From NCBI GenBank assembly GCA_029060405.1, contig JAIDUB010000013.1:1-61089 (forward strand): a stretch of DNA of 61,089 nucleotides. Reading direction: 5' to 3'. Source of the stretch: Duncaniella sp. GTDB lineage: Bacteria > Bacteroidota > Bacteroidia > Bacteroidales > Muribaculaceae. A program made the translations under genes and the position numbers. Positions 26,104 through 34,763 of the stretch are shown piece by piece (the stretch's first letter is position 1; each line of letters starts with the position of its first letter). The notes under the pieces were generated by a model. That model did not search any database. It was not told the DNA's origin and saw nothing but the letters and a program-made list of their open reading frames with translations.

Positions 26104-27150
26104 ATGTGGTTAACATGTTCATCTGTAGGACGTAAGCTCGTGATGGCCATCACTGGAGCCTGTCTTGTCCTCTTTGTCACGTTTCACTGCCTGATGAATG
26201 GAGTTGCGCTATTCTGGCCTTCGGGCTACAACGCAGTGTGTGAATTCTTAGGCGCCAACTGGTATGCCCTCGTGGCTACCGTCGGCCTGGCCGCCCTTTT
26301 CATCATCCACATCATCTATGCATTGTGGCTGACAGTTCAAAACCGTAAGGCCCGCGGCAACGACCGTTATGCCGTGACCGCTACTCCCAAGGGCGTGGAA
26401 TGGTCGTCGCAGAACATGCTCGTGCTCGGTATCGTGGTGCTTGCATTCCTTGTGGTGCACCTGATACAGTTCTGGGCCAAGATGCAGCTTCAGGAGCTTC
26501 TCGGCACAGAGTATATCCACGACGGCGTGGAAGTGGCTCCCGCCGCCGGTACACTTTTCATCCATCTCGCTTTCTCGCAGGTGTGGACTCCGATAGTATA
26601 TATCATCGGTTTCGTAGCCCTCTGGTTTCACATGAACCATGGCTTCTGGTCGATGTTCCAGACCGCCGGTTGGGACAATGACACATGGCTTCCCCGCCTG
26701 AAGTGCATCGCCTGCTGGTGGACCACCATAGTAGTGGGTCTCTTCATCGCTCAGGCTATCGTGTTCACCGTGCGCGCCCACACCAACGATTTCGAGACCG
26801 AATACAATGAGTATCTTCAGTACAAGGCATCGGAATACGCTCTCTCTACCGATGATTTCAATGCCGGATTCCCCTTCACCAATCCCGCGTGTGAGGGCAT
26901 GAAAGCCGATTGCAAGGGTCACGGACATGCCGGCTGCCCCAAGGAAGCTGCCGCATGCGAAGGCGCTGCATGCGAGAACGCCGCATGTGAATCTGCTGCA
27001 TGCGAAGGAACTAAGACCTGCTCTCCCGCCGCCTGCGGCAAGGAGGTGTGCAAAGGTGCCGAATGTTCGCCCGAAGCCTGCGGCAAGCCTTCTTGCAAAG
27101 GCGCACAGTGCGATACGGAGGTATGCGGAAATCCCGGCTGCGCCAAGTAA
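26104..27150 (+). CDS. sdhC: Succinate dehydrogenase/fumarate reductase cytochrome b subunit with Cys-rich tail
   Basis: The membrane anchor of the B-type succinate:quinone oxidoreductase. Residues 1-230 are a standard five-helix diheme subunit, with candidate heme His at 28, 69, 119 and 176/179 (FVTFHC, IIHIIY, VVHLIQFW, FHMNHGFW). The family normally ends near there. This protein runs to 348 aa: residues 260-348 form a Cys/Ala/Lys-rich tail with 16 Cys at spacings of about 5 (ACEGAACENAACESAACEG, then CGKEVCKGAECSPEACG). The tail is in frame, has no stop and ends at TAA before the sdhA leader. No similar domain is known to me in this family. Confidence 0.93.
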   Translation: MWLTCSSVGRKLVMAITGACLVLFVTFHCLMNGVALFWPSGYNAVCEFLGANWYALVATVGLAALFIIHIIYALWLTVQNRKARGNDRYAVTATPKGVEWSSQNMLVLGIVVLAFLVVHLIQFWAKMQLQELLGTEYIHDGVEVAPAAGTLFIHLAFSQVWTPIVYIIGFVALWFHMNHGFWSMFQTAGWDNDTWLPRLKCIACWWTTIVVGLFIAQAIVFTVRAHTNDFETEYNEYLQYKASEYALSTDDFNAGFPFTNPACEGMKADCKGHGHAGCPKEAAACEGAACENAACESAACEGTKTCSPAACGKEVCKGAECSPEACGKPSCKGAQCDTEVCGNPGCAK

Positions 27151-27214
27151 GCATCGTCATCCCACCTTCTATTTTTATTTTTCAATTCAACAACTATCAC
27201 ACATCTATTAAGAT

Positions 27215-29242
27215 ATGGCAGATATAAAGAATCTCGATGGGATGATCGATTCTACCCCCATCATGAAGGATTTTGCCGACATCGAATCCTCCAAGCTACC
27301 TGAATATCAGATAGACTCAAAGATACCCGAGGGACCGCTCGCCCAGAAGTGGACCAACTACAAGGCCCACCAGAAGCTGGTCAACCCCGCCAACAAGCGT
27401 AATCTCGACATCATCGTAGTAGGTACCGGTCTTGCCGGTGCTTCGGCTGCCTCGACTCTCGCCGAACTGGGCTTCAACGTGTGGAACTTCTGCATACAGG
27501 ATTCTCCCCGCCGCGCCCACTCTATCGCCGCTCAGGGCGGTATCAACGCAGCCAAGGATTATCAGAACGACGGCGACTCGGTATACCGTCTTTTCTACGA
27601 CACTGTAAAGGGCGGTGACTTCCGCTCGCGCGAGGCCAACGTATACCGTCTGGCCGAGGTGTCAAACAATATCATCGACCAGTGCGTGCAGCAGGGTGTG
27701 CCCTTCGCCCGCGAATACGGCGGCCTGCTCGCCAACCGCTCATTTGGCGGCGCGCAGGTATCGCGTACGTTCTACGCCAAGGGTCAGACCGGCCAGCAGC
27801 TTCTCCTCGGAGCTTACTCGTCGCTCAACCGCCAGATCGAAAAGGGTCAGGTGCGCTCGTTCAACCGTCGCGAGATGCTCGACCTCGTGATCATCGACGG
27901 CCGTGCCCGCGGTATCATCGTGCGCAACCTCATCACGGGTGAGCTCGAGCGCTATGCAGCCCACGCTGTGGTGCTCGCCACCGGTGGCTATGGCCGCACA
28001 TTCTTCCTCTCGACCAACGCTATGGGCTGCAACGGCTCGGCCGCAATTCAGGCTTTCCGCCGCGGTGCTTATCTGGCCAACCTCGCTTTCACCCAGATTC
28101 ACCCCACCTGTATCCCCGTGCATGGTGAGGATCAGTCGAAGCTCACCCTCATGAGCGAGTCGCTCCGCAACGACGGCCGCATATGGGTGCCTGCCAAGAA
28201 GGAGGACGCCGAGGCTATCCGTGCCGGCAAGAAGAAACCCACCGATATTCCCGACGAGGACCGTGACTTCTACCTCGAGCGCCGCTATCCGGCTTTCGGT
28301 AACCTCTGTCCCCGCGACATCGCTTCGCGTGCCGCCAAGGAGCGCTGCGACGCAGGTTTCGGCGTAGGTACCGGCAACGCCGTGTATCTCGACTTCAAGT
28401 ATGCCATCGAGCGTCTGGGCGAGGATGTGGTACGCGACCGCTACGGCAACCTCTTCGATATGTATCAGATGATCTCCGATGATAATCCCTACGAGACTCC
28501 CATGATGATCTTCCCCGCGTCGCACTACACCATGGGCGGTATATGGGTTGACTACGAGCTTCAGACCTCGATCAAGGGCCTCTTTGCAATCGGCGAATGT
28601 AACTTCTCCGATCACGGTGCCAACCGTCTGGGTGCATCGGCACTCATGCAGGGCCTTGCCGACGGTTACTTCGTGCTTCCCTACACCATGCAGAATTATC
28701 TCGCCGACCAGATCAAGGTGAAGCATCCCGGCACGGATCATCCCGAATTTGACAAGGTGGAGAAGGAAGTGCGCGACCGTATCGCCCGCCTCATGAACAT
28801 CAAGGGTACCAAGTCGCCCGACCAGATTCACAAGCGTCTCGGTCACGTGATGTGGAACCTCGTAGGTATGGGCCGCACGCTCCAGAGCCTCGTGAAGGCA
28901 ACCGAGGAAATAGCCGAGGTACGCAAGGAATTCTACAGCGACCTCCGCATCGTGGGCAGCGCCGACGATCTCAACACCGAGCTCGAAAAGGCCCTGCGTC
29001 TTGAAGACTTCCTCGAAATGGCCCGCATGATGGCTATCGACGCCCTCAACCGCAACGAATCGTGCGGCGCGCATTTCCGCGAGGAATACCAGACCGCCGA
29101 CGGTGAAGCCGCCCGTAACGACAAAGACTACATGTATGTGTCGTGCTGGAAGTACACCGGCGACAACGAGCGTCCCATCCTTCTCAAGGAGCCCCTCAAC
29201 TATGAGGAGATTCAGGTTCAGACCCGTAACTATAAATCCTGA
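27215..29242 (+). CDS. sdhA: Succinate dehydrogenase/fumarate reductase flavoprotein subunit
   Basis: The catalytic subunit that interconverts succinate and fumarate at the cytoplasmic face. The 675-aa protein has the FAD dinucleotide fold ([15 protein letters not shown]), the covalent-FAD His region [15 protein letters not shown], the dicarboxylate-binding HPTCIPVHG, and the conserved [13 protein letters not shown] and [18 protein letters not shown] blocks. The length is typical for Bacteroidota. In fermenting gut members the complex mostly works as fumarate reductase, which is inference here. It lies between sdhC and sdhB with gaps of 64 and 49 bases. Confidence 0.97.
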   Translation: MADIKNLDGMIDSTPIMKDFADIESSKLPEYQIDSKIPEGPLAQKWTNYKAHQKLVNPANKRNLDIIVVGTGLAGASAASTLAELGFNVWNFCIQDSPRRAHSIAAQGGINAAKDYQNDGDSVYRLFYDTVKGGDFRSREANVYRLAEVSNNIIDQCVQQGVPFAREYGGLLANRSFGGAQVSRTFYAKGQTGQQLLLGAYSSLNRQIEKGQVRSFNRREMLDLVIIDGRARGIIVRNLITGELERYAAHAVVLATGGYGRTFFLSTNAMGCNGSAAIQAFRRGAYLANLAFTQIHPTCIPVHGEDQSKLTLMSESLRNDGRIWVPAKKEDAEAIRAGKKKPTDIPDEDRDFYLERRYPAFGNLCPRDIASRAAKERCDAGFGVGTGNAVYLDFKYAIERLGEDVVRDRYGNLFDMYQMISDDNPYETPMMIFPASHYTMGGIWVDYELQTSIKGLFAIGECNFSDHGANRLGASALMQGLADGYFVLPYTMQNYLADQIKVKHPGTDHPEFDKVEKEVRDRIARLMNIKGTKSPDQIHKRLGHVMWNLVGMGRTLQSLVKATEEIAEVRKEFYSDLRIVGSADDLNTELEKALRLEDFLEMARMMAIDALNRNESCGAHFREEYQTADGEAARNDKDYMYVSCWKYTGDNERPILLKEPLNYEEIQVQTRNYKS

Positions 29243-29291
29243 CGCTGAACGTCATAATTCAAATTCCTTACCCACATTTTGAAAATCCGAT

Positions 29292-30047
29292 ATGGAAACT
29301 ACTATAAATGTAAATCTCAGAATTTGGCGCCAGCGTGGCCCCAAAGAACCCGGTAAGCTTGTAGACTACCGCGTGGAAAACGTATCCACCGGCTCGAGCT
29401 TCCTCGAAATGCTCGACATGCTCAACCAGCAGCTCGTAGAGAAGGGCGAAGAGCCTGTGGTGTTTGACAGCGACTGCCGCGAAGGTATCTGCGGTATGTG
29501 CTCGCTCTACATCAACGGTCATCCCCACGGCCCCGTGCAGGGCATCACTACCTGCCAGCTCCACATGCGCAAGTTCCACAACGAGGAGACCATCACCATC
29601 GAGCCTTGGCGCTCGGCTGCGTTCCCCATCGTGCGCGACCTCATGGTTGACCGCAACGCATTCGACAAGATCCAGCAGGCCGGCGGCTACGTGTCGTTCA
29701 ACTGCGGCGGCGCTCAGGATGCCAACAATCTCCCCATCTCCAAGGAAGTGGCCGACATCGCCATGGACTCCGCCACCTGTATCGGTTGCGGCGCCTGCGT
29801 GGCAGCTTGCAAAAACGGCTCGGCAATGCTCTTTGTCAGCGCCAAGGTAAGCCAGTTTGCCCTCCTTCCCCAAGGTCAGGTAGAGCGCGCCCGTCGCGCC
29901 CGCAAGATGGTGGCCCGCATGGACGAACTCGGATTCGGTAACTGCACCAACACCGGTGCCTGTGCCGCCGAGTGCCCCAAGAACGTACCTCTGAGCAACA
30001 TCGCCCGCCTCAACCGCGAGTTTATCAAAGCCAAGCTCAAAGACTGA
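29292..30047 (+). CDS. sdhB: Succinate dehydrogenase/fumarate reductase iron-sulfur subunit
   Basis: The electron-transfer subunit linking the flavin to the hemes and quinone. The 251-aa protein has the plant-ferredoxin-type [2Fe-2S] ligands in [15 protein letters not shown] plus a later Cys (GITTCQ), the [4Fe-4S] set [11 protein letters not shown] near residue 165, and the [3Fe-4S] set [13 protein letters not shown] near 217. The third motif's sequence fits the Bacteroidota B-type enzymes. It is the last gene of the operon; a hairpin follows at 30071-30101. Confidence 0.97.
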   Translation: METTINVNLRIWRQRGPKEPGKLVDYRVENVSTGSSFLEMLDMLNQQLVEKGEEPVVFDSDCREGICGMCSLYINGHPHGPVQGITTCQLHMRKFHNEETITIEPWRSAAFPIVRDLMVDRNAFDKIQQAGGYVSFNCGGAQDANNLPISKEVADIAMDSATCIGCGACVAACKNGSAMLFVSAKVSQFALLPQGQVERARRARKMVARMDELGFGNCTNTGACAAECPKNVPLSNIARLNREFIKAKLKD

Positions 30048-30070
30048 TACTGAAACACTCCGATACCCCT

Positions 30071-30101
30071 GTCGCCCGACATGCCCCGCATGCCGGGCGA
30101 C
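30071..30101 (+). terminator. Hairpin after sdhB
   Basis: GTCGCCCGACATGC pairs with GCATGCCGGGCGAC (one mismatch), with a 3-base loop, 24 bases after the sdhB stop. Only a weak T/A tail follows (ATTATTAAG), so termination may be partial. Confidence 0.6.
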
Positions 30102-30129
30102 ATTATTAAGAGGAGGCCAGCCCGGATAT

Positions 30130-30348
30130 AACAACCAGCAATGTTCACCCCGGAGGGGTTGACATCTGATCAACTGCGGGTGCTTGTCACCCGTGGATAC
30201 CGTGTGCCACCACATATCAGCCCCGGTGGGGTTGGACAATACGGCGCTATTGTTCAACCTCTCCGAGGTATATTGCAAGCACTTGACAACCAACTTTGTA
30301 GGGGCGCTCCATGGAGCGCCCGGCGGCGGATGGTGCACGATGATGGTA
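30130..30348. repeat. Palindromic modules left of the direct repeat
   Basis: Between sdhB and the 345-bp repeat lie CACCCC-gg-AGGGGTTG (about 30147-30163), CGGGTG-cttgt-CACCCG (about 30177-30193), CCCCGGTGGGG (about 30222-30232) and the perfect 20-bp palindrome GGGCGCTCCATGGAGCGCCC at 30302-30321, identical to 1548-1567. No gene is supportable in 30048-30825. Confidence 0.65.
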
Positions 30349-30693
30349 AGGTGATGGTGTGCGACAACGGCGTGGAATGGAGTGCCGAAGGCACGAGGTT
30401 GTCGATAACCACGGGTGCTAGCCCGTGGAGAACAGCATGAAACTCTCTCTTGAGCTGCGGAGCTGCGATGTAGTAAGAACGGCTCAAACGACATCGCAGC
30501 TCCGCAGCTCATATTGTCAGGGGCACTTGTCCGCGGGCTTCACCCGCGGTTATGTACAACGACGGGCTTCCAGCCCTGATTTTCATTAACGCGGCGGCAG
30601 GGTGGTGCGCGACGATGGCGGATGATGGTGCGAGTAAACGGTGGTGGTATGAATTCGCCTTTTTGCTCTGCCGGACGCTCCCGAGTGTGCGTC
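30349..30693 (+). repeat. 345-bp composite direct repeat, copy A
   Basis: This copy aligns without gaps to 34314-34658 at a constant offset of 3965 bases. Over 30361-30660 I counted four mismatches in 300 bases. It is built of hairpins: CCACGGG...CCCGTGG (30409-30428), perfect 21-bp arms at 30451-30471 and 30491-30511 with a 19-base loop, CCGCGGG-cttca-CCCGCGG (30531-30549), GGGCT-tcc-AGCCC near 30563-30575, and GGACGCTC/GTGCGTC at the right end. It carries no gene. A more divergent, partial relative of the hairpin unit continues at about 30712-30790. Confidence 0.85.
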
Positions 30694-30825
30694 AGGCAGA
30701 AATACCAATACAAAAGCGTAGCCGCGAGGCGGTAATGTTATGGAAGCACTGATCTCTCCACGACATTTCCACTTCGCGGCCGTTTGAATCGATGATAAGC
30801 CCCTTTGCTAAGGGCTAAAGAGTAA

Positions 30826-31263
30826 CTATTTTTTTGCTTTTACATCCGTTACGATCAATTCCGTTCGGTTACGGTCAAGAAGGTCGCCAATTTTTATGTC
30901 GAAAGTATCATCTTTGGATAGCGTTATGTCAGGAAACCAAATACTCATACTTGATTTTTCTTTATCGCTGATGCTCTTTGTATCCGATACCGCCTTACGA
31001 TCATTATCCCATTCAAATACTTTTCCTTTTATTTTGATTGACTCGTTCGGGATCGATAGATAGATATCAGAGAAAGAAATATTATAGCTGAAATTTTTCT
31101 TTTGTATAAGGGATACATAAACTATTGAGCCGGATTGAGTTGGCTCAACGTTCTCAATATTTAATTTAATCGATTTTATTTCCTCTTTTCGATTAACTTT
31201 TAGATTCTTCGCCTGCATTGCATAGGAACAAAAGATCAAAAGTAATGATATAATAATTCTCAT
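30826..31263 (-). CDS. Small exported hypothetical protein of the caspase operon
   Basis: A 145-aa protein of unknown family. The first ~18 residues (MRIIISLLLIFCSYAMQA) form a signal peptide; the mature chain is Lys/Ile/Ser-rich and predicted beta (SIKLNIENVEPTQSGSIVYV, SFSDIYLSIP, MSIWFPDITLSKDDTFDI), like a small immunoglobulin-like or beta-sandwich fold. It is the third gene of a leftward three-gene operon behind the caspase-like peptidase (gap 36 bases). The A+T-rich composition contrasts with sdhB on the left. A partner or substrate role in the caspase locus is inference. Confidence 0.7.
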   Translation of the reverse strand: MRIIISLLLIFCSYAMQAKNLKVNRKEEIKSIKLNIENVEPTQSGSIVYVSLIQKKNFSYNISFSDIYLSIPNESIKIKGKVFEWDNDRKAVSDTKSISDKEKSSMSIWFPDITLSKDDTFDIKIGDLLDRNRTELIVTDVKAKK

Positions 31264-31299
31264 TGCTGTATTTTTTTTGTGTTAATTGTATTTTTTGTG

Positions 31300-32649
31300 T
31301 TAATAAAGTTTCCAATTATGCCATTCGTTGACAATATTTGGAGTGGCAGATACAGTGGGGGTTTGGGACTTGCCGTTTATTACTAAAGATTTTCTTTTCA
31401 CATTATCTTTGAGTGATTCAAACAGTTCTCCTAATGTAATTTGACCGCAGCTGTCTTTCAGTTGTTTAAGGAGATAATAAGTAAACAGGCCGTGAGATTT
31501 CTCTATATAAGGGTAGGCTGTTTCGTCTCCTTGAGATGAGGATATTACGACAGTGTTGCCTTTTGGGGTCGCCGTTTTTGCCTTAATCCTAATACCACGC
31601 GCGGCATACAACATTTCATTACCGCGAGCGGAGCCACTGAAACATGCATCGATCAATATGATGTTGCGTTGAGACGGTATTGTTCCAAAGATTTCGTAAA
31701 AATCAGAGATAGCATAGCAAGTCGATAAATCGGAAGTGTATCCGTCAACCGGCATCAAGTATGCGTTACCTGTCTTTTCATCTGGAAAACCATGTCCGGA
31801 ATAATATATTAGAAAAGAAGCTTGACCGTCATATGCTTCAGCAATCTGACGTATCAGATTGATCTCCCGCTTGATGTTATTAAGTGTGGCATCTTTAACC
31901 AGATGAATATTACTCTCCGGTATGCCAAGAGTCTTACGGCAGTATTGCGCAAATATTTCACCGTCGTTTAAAGCATTGGCAACCTTTGCCACATCCTGAT
32001 AATTCTCATTAGAGATAATTAGAGCAAACGTATTGTCTGACTTTATAGATGAGAAGGGAATATCAATATCAACATCCGAAACACTGTTTAAATCATATTT
32101 AGGATTATGATATTCAGTAAGACTCATAGTTTCATTTGAATTAACTGATTTCGGCTCTGAGTCCATTACTTTAGTTTCTATCCTAATATCATCGGCGATT
32201 AAATTGTTTTCACCCGTTGTTTTGGTGTTATTATCGCGGCTTTTACAAAACTCTGCTATGTGGGGCAGATCGTTGTGGAAATTCTTATTATCATATCGTT
32301 TTTGCCATTCATCTGCCCGCTTTATATCAGAAGTCACACCAATTCCCATGCGATAGCAACGTGCAAGTTCAAGCATTGCCGGAGGGAAACCGCGTTCTGC
32401 GGCGCGCCGATATGTAGAGAAGGCCAAAGTAATATCCTTGTTTACCCCAATACCATACTCATAGCATTGCGCAATATAATATTGAGCTAATACATCATTC
32501 GTGCCGGCGGCGCGTTTAAGAATTCCAATGGCATTTTCAATCTCACCATGTTGCAGCGATTGAAAAGCACTCTCCACTCGATTGCTCAAAGTGTAACTGT
32601 TAGAAAATAAAGCGATACTAAAAGATATCAAGCAAAAGAAAAAGCGCAT
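31300..32649 (-). CDS. Exported caspase-family (C14) peptidase with Sel1 repeats
   Basis: A 449-aa protein with three parts. Residues 1-19 are a signal peptide. Residues ~25-120 are tetratricopeptide/Sel1-like repeats (AQYYIAQCYEYGIGVNKD, then AMLELARCYRMGIGVTSD). After a Ser/Asn/Thr-rich linker, residues ~205-440 form a caspase-like domain: FALIISNENYQDVAKVANAL, the catalytic His in FLIYYSGHGFPDEK (H286) and the catalytic Cys in NIILIDACFSGSA (C336), then VISSSQGDETAYPY. Both catalytic residues are present, so activity is plausible. Sel1 repeats usually bind other proteins. The signal peptide places it outside the cytoplasm, unlike most defence-associated bacterial caspases. Confidence 0.9.
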   Translation of the reverse strand: MRFFFCLISFSIALFSNSYTLSNRVESAFQSLQHGEIENAIGILKRAAGTNDVLAQYYIAQCYEYGIGVNKDITLAFSTYRRAAERGFPPAMLELARCYRMGIGVTSDIKRADEWQKRYDNKNFHNDLPHIAEFCKSRDNNTKTTGENNLIADDIRIETKVMDSEPKSVNSNETMSLTEYHNPKYDLNSVSDVDIDIPFSSIKSDNTFALIISNENYQDVAKVANALNDGEIFAQYCRKTLGIPESNIHLVKDATLNNIKREINLIRQIAEAYDGQASFLIYYSGHGFPDEKTGNAYLMPVDGYTSDLSTCYAISDFYEIFGTIPSQRNIILIDACFSGSARGNEMLYAARGIRIKAKTATPKGNTVVISSSQGDETAYPYIEKSHGLFTYYLLKQLKDSCGQITLGELFESLKDNVKRKSLVINGKSQTPTVSATPNIVNEWHNWKLY

Positions 32650-32711
32650 ATAATATTAATTCATGATAGGTTGCTATTTCGGATAAGCAACCTATCATAT
32701 CAATTTTGAAA

Positions 32712-33770
32712 TTAACGGTTGTTGTTAAACTGTGAAAAATCCTTGTTATTGAAGTATTTCATTTTGCCCCAGTTGGATTCTTCACCCTCGAAAATAATTT
32801 CACTTTTATAATAGGTTTCATCTCGATTCGCAAAGAGAGCGGCAGCAGCTCCTCCTGTTCCCAGTATAGCTAACCCAGCGAGTAGCCCTTGTCCAAATGA
32901 CATCCCCTTTTTCTTCGAAATCCATACAGGGTTAAGCGAAAATGTTCCCTTTTTGAAATTTCCGGTCCAATCGCAAACAATTACCGGAGATTTATCTTGC
33001 TCAAATTCAAATGGGGTATCAGCTTTAACATGAACTTTTGCTGCTTCTGTTTTCTTAACGCCAAAACCACTTTTCTCTTTATTGGAAAGTTCAAGAGGCA
33101 TTTCAACGTAAAATGGAGCTAAATACAAATCACTTACCCACGTAGATATTGCAATAGGTGTCCAGTTCTCCGAACGTTTGTTAAATGAATAGGCTAATGA
33201 AGCTCCAATATTATTTACACTTTCATCTTCTGTAAGGTGACGTGAAGCCGTTCCGAGATAATTTTCCCCCATAGGATCAGCTTCCAGTGATTCATTAACT
33301 AACTCATTAAGAATAGTTAATAATCTCTCTTCATATTCCGAAAAATCGCCTGAAGGAGATTCTGTAGTGGTATATTTTCCATACATACCTCCAGCTAAAT
33401 TGCATATAAAAGTTTCGTTTTGCTTATTGCCAACTGAAGGAGCGATAGAGAAAAAGGAGTCTTCAATAGATACATTACCTTTCGATGCTTTTTTATCATC
33501 TTGATGTTTTGAATACATTGGGTAAGACGATCCGTTGTGTATTAAGAAACACTGTGAAAGGTCTAAAAATATAGTTTTATCTGTTTTATTAATTGCATAT
33601 AGTTTTTCATTGTAGATTTCAAGTTTGATATTTTCATCCTCAAAAACACTATTCGCAGGAGAGTAAGCCATTACGAGTGCTGTACGATAGTTTGTTGATA
33701 ACTCCTTGGCAAATGTTGTTAATCCTGATAGCAGGCACATCATTGCGAAAACAAATAAAAATTTTTTCAT
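32712..33770 (-). CDS. Exported hypothetical protein, first gene of caspase operon
   Basis: A 352-aa protein of no family I recognise. I start it at 33770 (MKKFLFVFAMMCLLSGLTTFA), a clear signal peptide; the eight residues upstream are not signal-like. The mature part looks like mixed alpha/beta with a charged middle (EYEERLLTILNELVNESLEADPMGENYLGTASRHL). Near the C-terminus, after ISKKKG, a Gly/Ala-rich hydrophobic stretch (GQGLLAGLAILGTGGAAAAL) could insert in a membrane. It precedes the caspase-like gene by 62 bases and follows a ~400-base untranslated leader with its own promoter. Confidence 0.75.
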   Translation of the reverse strand: MKKFLFVFAMMCLLSGLTTFAKELSTNYRTALVMAYSPANSVFEDENIKLEIYNEKLYAINKTDKTIFLDLSQCFLIHNGSSYPMYSKHQDDKKASKGNVSIEDSFFSIAPSVGNKQNETFICNLAGGMYGKYTTTESPSGDFSEYEERLLTILNELVNESLEADPMGENYLGTASRHLTEDESVNNIGASLAYSFNKRSENWTPIAISTWVSDLYLAPFYVEMPLELSNKEKSGFGVKKTEAAKVHVKADTPFEFEQDKSPVIVCDWTGNFKKGTFSLNPVWISKKKGMSFGQGLLAGLAILGTGGAAAALFANRDETYYKSEIIFEGEESNWGKMKYFNNKDFSQFNNNR

Positions 33771-34171
33771 AATGAAATAAGTTGCCGCGGTCATCCTCTC
33801 GTTGGCGTAAATTGTTGATTAATAAAGGAAAAGCGTAGGAATCTGTATCATTTGCCGTCCTACTTTCCGAGGCTTCTCGCATTGCCCATCAATAGTCGGA
33901 CGGCAACGCAGAAGCCCACGCCAGTATATGCAACCATCGCTTCCGAAACAATTCCTCACGGAATAACGAGCCGAAAGCAGGATATTACATAACCACGGGC
34001 ATCTACCGTTGCTCAATCCTTGACTATTGATTGAAATTTTGCGAGAATTTCGGAAAGTCAAGAATCAGCGCGGATAAACGCTTTTAAATCAGTATTTTCA
34101 CTGCATCCCACCTCTCTTGCCCCTCCCAAGCGGATCGTGATCCTACTGGCGTGAACACGGGAGACGGTCTG
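33771..34171 (-). ncRNA. Candidate structured leader RNA or independent ncRNA
   Basis: A strong promoter at 34178-34208 should start a minus-strand transcript near 34171, some 400 bases before the first gene. No convincing coding frame fills this. The RNA strand shows CTCCC...GGGAG enclosing GGATCACGATCC near its 5' end (about 34160-34122), CTTGACT...AGTCAAG (about 34062-34015), and a late hairpin GGCTTCT...AGAAGCC flanked by CCGTCC...GGACGG (about 33926-33855). The unusual length and paired segments suggest a regulatory leader or a separate small RNA. I could not assign a known RNA family. Confidence 0.45.
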
Positions 34172-34177
34172 CATCGG

Positions 34178-34208
34178 CAAAGATACAACAATTATGTTGT
34201 TTTGCAAA
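34178..34208 (-). promoter_or_regulatory. Promoter of the caspase operon or its leader RNA
   Basis: On the minus strand TTTG (34208-34205), a 19-base spacer and TATCTTTG (34185-34178) match the Bacteroidota consensus exactly. An ACAACA...TGTTGT arrangement (34186-34201) lies in the spacer and could be an operator. Confidence 0.75.
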
Positions 34209-34313
34209 AATATTTTTGGGTTGTGATGTCAACCACTTTGATGCAGTTCAATGCCGCAGCGATGCTCGCACGCGCTCCCGCGCGTGCGTTTTGGGGTGGG
34301 GGGATGATTCGTG

Positions 34314-34658
34314 AGGTGAAGGTGCGCGACAACGGCGTGGAATGGAGTGCCGAAGGCACGAGGTTGTTGATAACCACGGGTGCAAGCCCGTGGAGAACAG
34401 CATGAAACTCTCTCGTGAGCTGCGGAGCTGCGATGTAGTAAGAACGGCTCAAACGACATCGCAGCTCCGCAGCTCATATTGTCAGGGGCACTTGTCCGCG
34501 GGCTTCACCCGCGGTTATGTACAACGACGGGCTTCCAGCCCTGATTTTCATTAACGCGGCGGCAGGGTGGTGCGCGACGATGGCGGATGATGGTGCGAGT
34601 AAACGGCGGTGGTATGAATTCGCCTTTTTTCTCTGCCGGACGCACCCGAGTGTGCGTC
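34314..34658 (+). repeat. 345-bp composite direct repeat, copy B
   Basis: This is the partner of copy A (30349-30693), in the same orientation. It has the same series of hairpins, including the perfect 21-bp arms at 34416-34436 and 34456-34476. To its left, GCACGCGC...GCGCGTGC (about 34268-34287) repeats a unit of the 12.5-kb cluster. Its right end, GGACGCAC-ccgagt-GTGCGTCC, is a full palindrome where copy A has diverged. The rest of the gap 33771-34763 not covered by the leader RNA holds no gene. Confidence 0.85.
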
Positions 34659-34763
34659 CCTACTGGGACGATGCACAACTATTTATATAACAAGGATGTA
34701 AATTTGGGGGCGGTGCGGGTGTTTAGATCGTTGAGTCGTGGGATATGTCTGCATCGGTCGGGA

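Noticed and set aside
26919-27150. Frameshift artefact as the cause of the SdhC tail
   Set aside because: The frame is continuous from the conserved part, the Cys period is regular, and a normal stop precedes the sdhA leader; a frameshift would not give this order.
30254-30487. Overlapping frames within the 345-bp repeats, in copies A and B
   Set aside because: They arise from hairpin arms read on both strands, are shared by both copies because the DNA is, and have no start context.
33819-34061. Short protein encoded in the leader of the caspase operon
   Set aside because: A frame exists, but its composition is Arg/Cys-rich and the complementary segments explain the sequence better as RNA.
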